Assembly (NCBI RefSeq): GCF_004011505.1
Contig: NZ_SAUN01000001.1
Span: forward strand, 7,963,501 to 8,027,500
Direction of reading: 5' to 3'
Length of the DNA stretch: 64,000 nucleotides
Origin: Nonomuraea polychroma
GTDB lineage: Bacteria > Actinomycetota > Actinomycetes > Streptosporangiales > Streptosporangiaceae
The translations under genes and the position numbers were made by a program. Within the stretch, counting starts at the first letter, position 1. Each line of letters opens with the position of its first letter. Shown in pieces: positions 7,752 to 15,586 of this stretch. The notes below the pieces were generated by a model. That model was given only the letters and a program-made list of their open reading frames with translations. It was not told the DNA's origin and did not search any database.

Positions 7752-9653
7752 GTGGACAACTCGCTTAACACAGAGCGTCACGAATACGACGTCGTCGTCA
7801 TCGGCGCGGGCGGCGCGGGACTACGCGCCGCGATCGAGGCCCGTCAGCAGGGCAAGCGGACGGCCATCGTCTGCAAGTCGCTGTTCGGCAAGGCGCACAC
7901 GGTCATGGCCGAGGGCGGCGCGGCCGCCGCCATGGGCAACGTCAACTCCGCCGACAACTGGATGGTGCACTTCCGCGACACCATGCGGGGCGGCAAGTTC
8001 CTCAACAACTGGCGGATGGCCGAACTGCACGCCAAGGAGGCGCCCGACCGGGTGTGGGAGCTGGAGGCCTGGGGCGCGCTGTTCGACCGCACCAAAGACG
8101 GCAAGATCAGCCAGCGCAACTTCGGCGGGCACGAGTACCCACGGCTCGCACACGTGGGCGACCGTACCGGGCTGGAGCTGATCCGCACCCTGCAGCAGCG
8201 CGTCGTCGCGCTCCAGCAGGAGGACTACGAGAACCACGGCGACTACGAGGCCTACATCAAGGTCTTCGCCGAGTGCACGGTCACCCGGCTGCTCAAGGAC
8301 GGCGACCGGATCTCGGGCGCGTTCGGCTACTGGCGCGAGTCCGGAAATTTCATCCTCTTCGACGCGCCGGCCGTGGTGCTGGCCACCGGCGGCATCGGCA
8401 AGTCGTACGTCGTCACCTCCAACTCCTGGGAGTACACCGGTGACGGCCACGCCCTGGCCCTGCTGGCCGGCGCGAAGCTGATCAACATGGAGTTCATCCA
8501 GTTCCACCCCACCGGGATGGTCTGGCCGCCGTCGGTGCGCGGCATCCTCGTCACCGAGTCCGTCCGCGGCGACGGCGGCGTGCTGCGCAACTCCGAGGGC
8601 AAGCGCTTCATGTTCGACTACATCCCCGAGGTGTTCAAGGACAAGTACGCCACCACCGAGGAGGAAGCCGACCGCTGGTACACCGACCAGGCCAACAACC
8701 GGCGCCCGCCGGAGCTGCTGCCGCGTGACGAGGTGGCCCGCGCGATCAACGCCGAGGTGAAGGCCGGGCGGGGATCCCCGCAGGGCGGCGTGTTCCTCGA
8801 CGTCTCCACCCGGCTCCCGGCCGAGGAGATCAAGAAACGGCTGCCGTCGATGCACCACCAGTTCAAGGAGCTGGCCGACGTCGACATCACCGCCGAGCCC
8901 ATGCAGGTGGGCCCGACCTGCCACTACATCATGGGTGGCGTCGAGGTGGACGCCGACACCGGCGCGGCGGCCGTGCCCGGGCTGTTCGCGGCCGGCGAGG
9001 TGTCCGGCGGCATGCACGGCTCCAACCGGCTCGGCGGCAACTCGCTGTCCGACCTGCTGGTGTTCGGGCGCCGGGCGGGCGCGGGCGCGGCGGCGTACGT
9101 GGACGGGCTCCCCGCCCGGCCCAAGATCGCTCCCGAGCAGGTCGACGAGGCGCACGCCGAGGCGGTGGCGCCGCTGGGCCGCAACGGCGAGAACCCCTAC
9201 GAGGTCCACCACGAGCTTCAGCGCACGATGAACGACCTGGTCGGCATCATCCGCAAGGCCGAGGAGGTCTCCGAGGCCCTCCAGGTCGTGGAGAAGATCA
9301 AGGAGCGCGTGCGCGTGGTCGGGGCGGCGGGCTCGCGCATCTACAACCCCGGTTGGCACCTGGCGATCGACCTGCGCAACATGGTGCTGGTGTCGGAGTG
9401 CGTGGCCAAGGCCGCGTTGCTGCGCGAGGAGAGCCGCGGCGGTCACACCCGCGACGACTTCCCGGGGATGAACCCGGACTGGCGCCGCAAGCTGCTCGTC
9501 TGCTCCACCGAGGACGGCTCGACGATCAAGGTCGAGGAGAAGGTCCAGCCGCCTATGCGCGACGATCTGATCACCCTGTTCGACCGGGGCGAGCTGAGCA
9601 AATACCTCACCGACGAAGAGATGACCGAGTTCGACGGGATAGCGAAGGCATGA
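7752..9653 (+). CDS. sdhA: Succinate dehydrogenase/fumarate reductase flavoprotein (Sdh1 type)
   Basis: 633 residues. The FAD-binding GAGGAGLRA is at 18-26, and KAHTVMAEGG carries the covalent-FAD histidine near residue 49. HPTG and the RGDGGVLRN active-site region and a C-terminal helical domain follow. The sequence style (KSLFGKAHTVMAEGG) is that of mycobacterial Sdh1 rather than the flavoprotein at 276-2198. Start GTG at 7752 follows AGGACAG. The stop overlaps the next gene (ATGA). It could run as succinate oxidase or fumarate reductase; direction cannot be read from sequence. Confidence 0.94.
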   Translation: MDNSLNTERHEYDVVVIGAGGAGLRAAIEARQQGKRTAIVCKSLFGKAHTVMAEGGAAAAMGNVNSADNWMVHFRDTMRGGKFLNNWRMAELHAKEAPDRVWELEAWGALFDRTKDGKISQRNFGGHEYPRLAHVGDRTGLELIRTLQQRVVALQQEDYENHGDYEAYIKVFAECTVTRLLKDGDRISGAFGYWRESGNFILFDAPAVVLATGGIGKSYVVTSNSWEYTGDGHALALLAGAKLINMEFIQFHPTGMVWPPSVRGILVTESVRGDGGVLRNSEGKRFMFDYIPEVFKDKYATTEEEADRWYTDQANNRRPPELLPRDEVARAINAEVKAGRGSPQGGVFLDVSTRLPAEEIKKRLPSMHHQFKELADVDITAEPMQVGPTCHYIMGGVEVDADTGAAAVPGLFAAGEVSGGMHGSNRLGGNSLSDLLVFGRRAGAGAAAYVDGLPARPKIAPEQVDEAHAEAVAPLGRNGENPYEVHHELQRTMNDLVGIIRKAEEVSEALQVVEKIKERVRVVGAAGSRIYNPGWHLAIDLRNMVLVSECVAKAALLREESRGGHTRDDFPGMNPDWRRKLLVCSTEDGSTIKVEEKVQPPMRDDLITLFDRGELSKYLTDEEMTEFDGIAKA

Positions 9654-10402
9654 GCTACAAGGCAAAGTTCAAGGTCTGGCGTGGTGAGGGCGGCGAGGGC
9701 AGGCTCGAGGACTTCACCGTGGAGGTCAACGAGGGCGAGGTCGTTCTCGACATCATCCACCGGCTGCAGGCCACGCAGGCGCCCGATCTGGCGGTGCGGT
9801 GGAACTGCAAGGCGGGCAAGTGCGGCTCGTGCAGCATGGAGATCAACGGCAAGCCGCGGCTGGGCTGCATGACCCGCATGTCCACCTTCGAGGAGGACGA
9901 GACGATCACGGTCACGCCGATGCGGACGTTCCCCGTCATCAAGGACCTCGTCACCGACGTCTCGTACAACTACCAGAAGGCCAGGGAGGTCCCCTCCTTC
10001 ACGCCGCCGGCCGGCGTGCGGCCCGGCGAATACCGGATGAAGCAGGTCGACGTCGAGCGGTCCCAGGAGTTCCGCAAGTGCATCGAGTGCTTCATGTGCA
10101 ACAACGTCTGCCACGTGATCCGCGACCACGAGGAGAACAAGGCCAACTTCTCCGGTCCCCGTTTCCTCATGCGGATCGCCGAGCTGGACATGCACCCGTA
10201 TGACGTGGCGGACCGGCAGGAGGCGGCCCAGGAGGAGCACGGGCTGGGCTACTGCAACATCACCAAGTGCTGCACCGAGGTCTGCCCCGAGCACATCAAG
10301 ATCACCGACAACGCGCTGATCCCGATGAAGGAGCGCGTGGTGGACCGTAAGTACGACCCGCTGGTGTGGCTGGGCAACAAGATCTTCAAGCGCGCCAAGT
10401 AG
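9650..10402 (+). CDS. sdhB: Succinate dehydrogenase/fumarate reductase iron-sulfur subunit (Sdh1 type)
   Basis: 250 residues with all three cluster motifs. [2Fe-2S] ligands are in CKAGKCGSC plus GCMTR. A CIECFMCNNVC cluster motif lies near residues 144-154, and YCNITKCCTEVCPEH near 198-212 supplies the remaining ligands. It completes a three-gene operon starting at 6951 and is coupled to the flavoprotein through ATGA. Transcription probably ends at the large hairpin just downstream. Confidence 0.95.
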   Translation: MSYKAKFKVWRGEGGEGRLEDFTVEVNEGEVVLDIIHRLQATQAPDLAVRWNCKAGKCGSCSMEINGKPRLGCMTRMSTFEEDETITVTPMRTFPVIKDLVTDVSYNYQKAREVPSFTPPAGVRPGEYRMKQVDVERSQEFRKCIECFMCNNVCHVIRDHEENKANFSGPRFLMRIAELDMHPYDVADRQEAAQEEHGLGYCNITKCCTEVCPEHIKITDNALIPMKERVVDRKYDPLVWLGNKIFKRAK

Positions 10403-10416
10403 GCCGGCACACGATC

Positions 10417-10448
10417 GAGGGGGGCTGGACGGGTGTCCAGCCCCCCTC
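10417..10448. terminator. Strong bidirectional terminator hairpin
   Basis: A perfect 14-bp stem (GAGGGGGGCTGGAC and its complement) with a 4-base loop lies between two convergent genes, sdhB (ends 10402) and the minus-strand gene ending at 10497. No T-run follows on either side, as is common for terminators in high-GC actinobacteria. Confidence 0.8.
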
Positions 10449-10515
10449 AACGTTTCCGGCGGCTGCTCGGAGCAGGGGAACCAACGTTTCGGACGGCTAC
10501 TCGGAGCGGCGGAAA
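10448..10515. repeat. 34-bp tandem duplication spanning a gene end
   Basis: Two adjacent 34-bp copies (10448-10481 and 10482-10515) match at 28 of 34 positions. The right copy contains the stop codon of the minus-strand gene that ends at 10497; in the left copy the matching triplet reads CTG on the plus strand instead of CTA. The period is not a multiple of three. It looks like an old short duplication of a coding 3' end. Confidence 0.7.
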
Positions 10516-11777
10516 CGCTCGCGCTCGGAGTCCGGCATCTCCTTGGTCGGCTCCTGCCGCGGCAGCGGCTGCACGGCTGTCACGTCCTCGTCGGCAGGCA
10601 GGTACGGTGGCGGCTCGTAGTCGTGCGCGGGCCGCCTCGGCTCGAACAGCGACGTCCCCTGCTCCCACGGCTCGGAGTCGCCGGACTCGGCCGAGGAAGC
10701 CGGGCCGAACGGGTGCTCGCGACCGTCGTCGAGCGGGCCGCTGCCGCCCGGCGGGATGTCGGTCGGCGGCACCAGCGGCTCGAACAGGTCGCGGTACTCC
10801 TTCTCCTTGGCCTTGGGCGGCTCGTGGCTGTAGGAGTCGAACTCGTCCGGGTGCAGCACCACGGGAGGCGGGTCGGACGGCGCCGCGGGCGGCGGCGGCT
10901 CCTGCGCGTAACCCTGCGGCGGGTACGGGTGAGCGACGTCCTGGTAGACCTGTCCGCTCGGGTAGGTCTGCACCGGCACGAAACTGATGATCGGCGCGTA
11001 CGCCGTGGAGCCGGGGTGTCCGGGGGGCGGGTAACCCGCCGCGTAGCCGGGACCGGCCGGGTAACCGCCGGGCGGGTAGCCACCGGGCGGCATGTCCGGA
11101 CGCCCACCGCCCAGCGGTGGACCCGCCTTACGTACGGCGGCGGCGTGGGCCATGCGGCGCAGCCGGCCCTCGAAGATCAGCACGGCGAAGAGCGCGAGCA
11201 GGACGAGAACCAGCGCCGGGATGCTGAGCTTCTGCGTCAACGTCCGCTGGTCGAACTCCGGCGCCGCGTTACGCAGCTCCAGCGGCACCTCCTCAGAGGC
11301 GGCGGACTGCGTGTCGGTCGGCACCACGGGAGGAGAGGTCGTCGGAGGAGCGGCGGTCGGCATCTCGACGGGCGGCTCGGACGTGGCCGACGCGGTCGGC
11401 GGGGGCTCGACGTTCTGCGAGGGAACCGGCTGCGGGTTCTGCGTGGGGGTGGTCTGCGGGGGCGAGGGCGGAGGTGCGGACGACGTCGTCGGCGACGCGG
11501 TCTTGGTGGGCTTCTTCGGAGACGCCGTGACGGTCTTGGTGACCGTCGTCTCCGGGTCGCCCTCGGGCGTCGGCGTGCTTAAGGTCGTGGTCACCGTGAC
11601 CGTGGTCTGAGGATCGGACTCGCACGACGGATCGCCGACATCACACGGCTCGACGGGCGGATCGTACGATGTCACGGACGCGCTCGCGCTCTGCACGATG
11701 AACGGCGTCGCTCCGGCGCCGGTCAGTCCCAGCGCCAGGACGATCGCGGACACGGCCGTCGCTCGCCTGCGTTGCAC
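10497..11777 (-). CDS. Secreted/membrane Pro-Thr-rich protein of unknown function
   Basis: 426 residues; no family recognised. An N-terminal signal sequence (about 1-35) leads to a Thr/Pro/Ser-rich region (about 40-170, with TTVTVTTT and many PPT/PSP runs) that would lie outside the cell. One transmembrane helix (IPALVLVLLALFAVLIF, about 186-203) follows, then a Pro/Gly/Tyr-rich cytoplasmic tail of about 220 residues (GGYPPGGYP, YPPQGYAQEPPPP) and an acidic end. GTG at 11777 follows GGAGGGC. It is last in the minus-strand run below the T4SS-like genes. The low-complexity outside/inside layout suggests a cell-wall-spanning link, but this is a guess. Confidence 0.7.
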   Translation of the reverse strand: MQRRRATAVSAIVLALGLTGAGATPFIVQSASASVTSYDPPVEPCDVGDPSCESDPQTTVTVTTTLSTPTPEGDPETTVTKTVTASPKKPTKTASPTTSSAPPPSPPQTTPTQNPQPVPSQNVEPPPTASATSEPPVEMPTAAPPTTSPPVVPTDTQSAASEEVPLELRNAAPEFDQRTLTQKLSIPALVLVLLALFAVLIFEGRLRRMAHAAAVRKAGPPLGGGRPDMPPGGYPPGGYPAGPGYAAGYPPPGHPGSTAYAPIISFVPVQTYPSGQVYQDVAHPYPPQGYAQEPPPPAAPSDPPPVVLHPDEFDSYSHEPPKAKEKEYRDLFEPLVPPTDIPPGGSGPLDDGREHPFGPASSAESGDSEPWEQGTSLFEPRRPAHDYEPPPYLPADEDVTAVQPLPRQEPTKEMPDSERERFRRSE

Positions 11778-11851
11778 CGGTGCCCTCCGCGTAGTCCCGG
11801 AACCATGGTCAAGGGAATACTAGTCCGGTCAAAGTAACAGTAAAGACGGGA

Positions 11852-13375
11852 TTACAACACCATTCTACGCTTCCGGTGCTTTTGTACCGTGACAATGAGC
11901 CACAGGGATCCGAGCAGCGCCCCGATGCCGCCGATGGCCATCGTGTGCCCCAAAGGACCTTTCAACGGGTTGCCGTGTTCGGCGGGCCGGGTGGGCTTCC
12001 TCGCGGCGACCATCTCCCACGGAAGAGGCACCGTCCCCGGCGCGGCCTCCGTCCCGGACGGGGCGATCTGGGGGGATGGGGTGGCGCCGGGCGCGGGCGA
12101 GGCCCCGGTATTGGGCACGGCGCCGAGGCCCTGCTGCGACAGGTCGGGAAGGGCTTGTGCGGACGTGCTCGGAACGGCGTGCGGGGACGCGGTAGGGAAC
12201 GTCAGCCCGGACGCCGTGGGCGGCGCCTGCGCGGACGCGGCTGTCCGGGGCACCCGCACATCGGCCTTCCCTGTCCGAGGCACCCGCACATAAGCCCTCC
12301 CCGTCCGGAGCACCGGAGCTTCAGCCCTCCCGGTCCCGGGCACCTGCGTACCGGCCTCAGGCGCGTGGGGAACCTGCGCGCGGACCTCGGGCGTCCAGCG
12401 CGCCCACACGTCGACCTCGTCCGTCAGGTGCGATTCGGCGCCGGTCCCGGCGGACGCCAAAGCGTCGGGCTCGGCCGTCTGGGGCAACCTGGTGTCGGTC
12501 CCGGCGGACGCCAAAGCGTCGGGCTCGGCCGTCTGGGGCAACCTGGTGTCGGTCGCGGCGGACGTCAAAGCGTTGGGCTCGGCCGTCTGAGGCGACTGGG
12601 TGTCGGTCCCGCCGGAGGCACTCCCGGTGGCCGGCGGGGTGGGGTCGGCGAGTTGGGCCGCCTGACCGCTGACCGGCGGTGCGGTGCCCATGACCCGCGT
12701 GGCGACGGTTCCGCGTGCGGTCGTCGGGTCGGCCCCTGGCTCGGCACGCACGCTGGCCACCGCCGCCAGCACCACCTTCCTGGCGCCCTCAGGCGTCGTG
12801 AGCGTCACGTCCAGGGATCGTTCGCCGGAGACCCTCCCGAGCCGGCACACGTGCGTGCCGGGCAGCGCCCCGTCCGGGAGGGCGGTGGTCCCCGCGGCGT
12901 CCAGCGCCCGCGCGGCCAGCACCCGTGCGGGCAGCATCGGGGTCGCAGGCGCCCCCGCCGTAGAGCCTCCATTCGCGACAGCCCCACCCCAGGGCGGGCC
13001 TTGCGTGCCGGCGGTCGCCGAGGACGCCACGCCTCCGGTCGCCGAGCCGGGGATCCCCAGACCTCCGCCGGCGAAGCTACCGGTCGCCGGGGCGGAGGCG
13101 GCAGGGTCGGGAGTCGGGTGGGAGCCTGACGAGGGGCAGGCCACCTGGGACAGCGCATCCACCGGGCTGGCGGCCACGGCCACCCTGGCCCCCTTGCCCA
13201 TCCCGTTCAGCCGCACTCTGAACCGCTGAACGTCCCCCGTCCTGACCCACTTCCCCACGCCGCCGTCGTCCCGGCTCACCCGCTCGAACACCAGTGAGAC
13301 CCCGGTCGCGGCCATGGGCACGGAGGGCACCGCCGCCAGGATCAGCACACCAGCAAAGATCCAGCCACGACGCAT
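11852..13375 (-). CDS. Secreted, C-terminally anchored Ala/Pro/Thr-rich protein with tandem repeats, unknown function
   Basis: 507 residues; no family recognised. A signal peptide (RRGWIFAGVLILAAVPSVPMAA) is followed by two short ordered stretches (about 25-75 and 190-230). A long low-complexity region holds three 18-residue repeats (TDTRLPQTAEPDALASAG type) and then repeated VRVPRT blocks. The C-terminus has one transmembrane helix and the basic tail KHRKRR, so the chain is outside and tethered. ATG at 13375 is preferred over the adjacent GTG by spacing from GGGAG. It sits in the same orientation as the T4SS-like genes, 79 bp after the Nudix gene; it may be a surface appendage or filler of that machine. 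Confidence 0.7.
   Translation of the reverse strand: MRRGWIFAGVLILAAVPSVPMAATGVSLVFERVSRDDGGVGKWVRTGDVQRFRVRLNGMGKGARVAVAASPVDALSQVACPSSGSHPTPDPAASAPATGSFAGGGLGIPGSATGGVASSATAGTQGPPWGGAVANGGSTAGAPATPMLPARVLAARALDAAGTTALPDGALPGTHVCRLGRVSGERSLDVTLTTPEGARKVVLAAVASVRAEPGADPTTARGTVATRVMGTAPPVSGQAAQLADPTPPATGSASGGTDTQSPQTAEPNALTSAATDTRLPQTAEPDALASAGTDTRLPQTAEPDALASAGTGAESHLTDEVDVWARWTPEVRAQVPHAPEAGTQVPGTGRAEAPVLRTGRAYVRVPRTGKADVRVPRTAASAQAPPTASGLTFPTASPHAVPSTSAQALPDLSQQGLGAVPNTGASPAPGATPSPQIAPSGTEAAPGTVPLPWEMVAARKPTRPAEHGNPLKGPLGHTMAIGGIGALLGSLWLIVTVQKHRKRRMVL
12443..12604. repeat. Three 54-bp tandem repeats inside the secreted repeat protein
   Basis: Units start at 12443, 12497 and 12551. The first two are nearly identical and the third has diverged at several positions, so the array is in-frame and gave rise to 18-residue protein repeats. 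The near-identity of units one and two suggests recent expansion, hence a possible length polymorphism between strains. Confidence 0.85.
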
Positions 13376-13454
13376 CACTCCCACTCCCCCGCTGCGACAG
13401 ATCACCCGTTAGTCACGTGTAGTAAGCATCATGTCACAGAAGGTGACGACGTCA

Positions 13455-13856
13455 TCACGGGGGAGGCAGGATCAGACCCTCCACGGTCTTCATGATCGGC
13501 AGGTCGGCCCCGAGCCACTCCACATCGAAGTACTCCCCGGGCCCCAGCCACCGCAACGCCAGGTGTTCCCTCGGCTCCGGCGTCCCCGCGGCGATCGAGG
13601 CCAGCCAGACACGCAGCAGGTACCCCTCGGACAGCGGCCAGTCACCGCCCACACGCTCGCCCACCGCGATCTCGACCCCGAGCTCCTCCCGGCACTCCCG
13701 GATCAGCGCCTCGGACTCGCTCTCCCCCGGGTCGACCTTGCCACCGGGAAACTCCCAGCCGCCCGCCACCGCCGCCGGCGCCGCGCGCTGGGCGGCCAGC
13801 ACCCGGCCGCCCTCGGCGACGATCACCGCCGCCACGACCACCACGACTTCGCTCAT
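13455..13856 (-). CDS. Nudix hydrolase, MutT-like
   Basis: 133 residues. The Nudix box is complete: GGKVDPGESESEALIRECREELGV fits GX5EX7REUXEEXGU (quoted here as the motif at about residues 38-60). The small size and GGWEFPGGK just before the box point to an 8-oxo-dGTP or related nucleotide diphosphatase (MutT/NudG type); substrate is not certain. It begins only 13 bp after the end of the peptidoglycan hydrolase gene, so it is probably co-transcribed with the T4SS-like genes, an unusual companion for them. Confidence 0.88.
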   Translation of the reverse strand: MSEVVVVVAAVIVAEGGRVLAAQRAAPAAVAGGWEFPGGKVDPGESESEALIRECREELGVEIAVGERVGGDWPLSEGYLLRVWLASIAAGTPEPREHLALRWLGPGEYFDVEWLGADLPIMKTVEGLILPPP

Positions 13857-13869
13857 GCGTTGCGATTCC

Positions 13870-14964
13870 TCACAGGGAAGGATTCTGCAGCTTCTTCAGC
13901 TGTTCGAGCACGTCGGGGTTCTGCAGGGGGCGGGTGAACCCGACGCGATTGCCACGGGCTTCGTAGCTGGTGACCTTGATCGGCCCGCACAGCCGGCACC
14001 GGGCCTCGAGCATCTTGCCCTTCGACACCACCAGCCCGACGTGTCCGGGATTGTTGGCCGAGGTGCCCGGCCCGGAGTTGAAGAACACCAGGTCGCCCGG
14101 CTGCTCTTCGCCCTCTAACACCTTCACCCCGAACGGCCACTGCCCGAACGTCGTCCGCGGGATCGACAACCCCGCCGACCGGTACGCCGCGTAAATGACA
14201 CCCGAGCAGTCGAACGCGTCGGGCCCCGTGCCACCCCACAGATACGGCTTCCCGCGCTGCGCCAGCGCGAACTGCAATATCTTGGCCACGACATCGCTCG
14301 GCGCCGCCTCGACCAGCGAGTCGTCGCATTCCTCCTCGGCCTGCGGCGGCACCTTCACGTCCCCGGACTTGGCGTACTTCCTGGCGATCTCCTCGACCTG
14401 GTCCACGTACCACCAGGCGCGGTTGTAGACGAACAACGCCTGCCGCACGTTCTCGGGCGCCCCGTTGCGCTTGAGCATCCTCGCGGCGCCGAGGATCGCG
14501 TCGGCCGGGTTGTACACGTCGCCGATGCCGTCACCGTCTCCGTCGGAGGCGTATCCGTTGAACGTCGACGACACCGGGATCCTGGCCTTGCCGCCCCACG
14601 TGGAGATCAGGAACTGCATCGGCCCGGCGGCGCCCGCGGAGTTGGTGCCGCTCCTGACGCCGGGCAGCTTGGAGCGGCCGTGGTCGGTCTCGCGTTTGCC
14701 CACGGCGGCCAGGATGTTCCACTGGACGCCGATCTTGTCGCCGTGCTCCTTGTACAGCTCCAGGTAATTGGCGGGGATGTCGGCGGTGGCCGAGTCGGAG
14801 GCCTCTTCCACCTGCGCCGTGTCCGCGCAGTCGATGGAGGTGCGCCCCTCGCTCAAGAACGACGGCATCGAGATCAGCAACATCGGCGACACCACGACCA
14901 GGGCCAGCAGCAACCCCCCTGCCAGGCCGATCAGCAGGGCGAGGCGCGTTCGGGAGACGTTCAT
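13870..14964 (-). CDS. Two-domain peptidoglycan hydrolase: lytic transglycosylase plus NlpC/P60 (TcpG/VirB1-like)
   Basis: 364 residues. One N-terminal membrane anchor (about 7-33) is followed by a transglycosylase-like domain (about 65-190) with catalytic Glu near residue 92 (GKRETDHGR) and GPMQF. A C-terminal NlpC/P60 domain (about 222-340) has catalytic Cys253 (DCSG) and His308 (NPGHVG). This two-enzyme layout matches TcpG of Gram-positive conjugation systems, which opens the wall for the channel. The ATG at 14964 overlaps the preceding stop (TGATG); GTG one codon earlier is possible. Confidence 0.88.
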   Translation of the reverse strand: MNVSRTRLALLIGLAGGLLLALVVVSPMLLISMPSFLSEGRTSIDCADTAQVEEASDSATADIPANYLELYKEHGDKIGVQWNILAAVGKRETDHGRSKLPGVRSGTNSAGAAGPMQFLISTWGGKARIPVSSTFNGYASDGDGDGIGDVYNPADAILGAARMLKRNGAPENVRQALFVYNRAWWYVDQVEEIARKYAKSGDVKVPPQAEEECDDSLVEAAPSDVVAKILQFALAQRGKPYLWGGTGPDAFDCSGVIYAAYRSAGLSIPRTTFGQWPFGVKVLEGEEQPGDLVFFNSGPGTSANNPGHVGLVVSKGKMLEARCRLCGPIKVTSYEARGNRVGFTRPLQNPDVLEQLKKLQNPSL

Positions 14965-15584
14965 CACTCGTCCCCGAACTGGCCCTCGGTCGCCGGCATG
15001 ATGTCGAAGATCCGCCAGTCGGTCCCGGACTGGCTCACCGTGACCGCGTACTCCTCGGCGAGCTGCTTGTCGCCGCTCTTCGCGGCGACCTGCCTGGTCC
15101 CGGCGACGACGAAGACGATGGAGTTCTTCTCGATCTGCCTGATCTCCTTCAGTCTGGCCGTGGCAGTGGAGATGATCTGGTCGTTGCGGTTCTGCTCGAC
15201 GGTGCCCGCCGACGTCATCGTGCGGGTCAGGATGTTGCCGAGTTCAGGAGTGGTGTACGCCTTCAGCCGGTCGGCGTAGGCGGCCGGGTCCTCGTCGTAC
15301 CTGAAGGTGCCGTACGCGGCGGTGAACCGTTGGGCCAGGTCCGCCGCCGCGGCCAGCTGCTCCTTCTTCATCGGCAGGTAGTTGTAGACGTCGAACGGCG
15401 CGGAGCTCGCGGTGGCCAGCGGCGTGCTGGACGGCCCCGGCACGCTCGTAGCGCGGGTGGTGGCCTGCGCCACGGGCTGGGCCGGGTCCTCCGTGCCCGC
15501 CCACGTGAGGTAGACGCCGACCGCGGCGATGACCACGACGATGGCGGCGAAGGCCAGCCCGCGCCTGTCACCTGGCTGCGCCAT
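14964..15584 (-). CDS. Bitopic membrane protein with VirB8/TcpC-like periplasmic fold (putative)
   Basis: 206 residues: short cytoplasmic N-terminus, one transmembrane helix (about 10-29), a Pro/Ser/Thr linker, then a globular domain of about 130 residues. The domain pattern (helical start, TATARLKEI, AVTVSQSGTDWRIFDI) resembles NTF2-like/VirB8 domains, whose last strands commonly read as WxVxxI. It lies 2 bp from the VirB6-like gene and overlaps the hydrolase gene, so it is part of the same operon. Family assignment is by layout and is tentative. Confidence 0.65.
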   Translation of the reverse strand: MAQPGDRRGLAFAAIVVVIAAVGVYLTWAGTEDPAQPVAQATTRATSVPGPSSTPLATASSAPFDVYNYLPMKKEQLAAAADLAQRFTAAYGTFRYDEDPAAYADRLKAYTTPELGNILTRTMTSAGTVEQNRNDQIISTATARLKEIRQIEKNSIVFVVAGTRQVAAKSGDKQLAEEYAVTVSQSGTDWRIFDIMPATEGQFGDE

Positions 15585-15586
15585 GG

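Noticed and set aside
7821..9665. 614-codon minus-strand open frame opposite the second flavoprotein
   Set aside because: The same antisense effect; the plus strand encodes a full flavoprotein with all motifs.
12443..12604. Direct repeats considered as a CRISPR array
   Set aside because: Units are contiguous with no spacers and stay in frame within a coding region.
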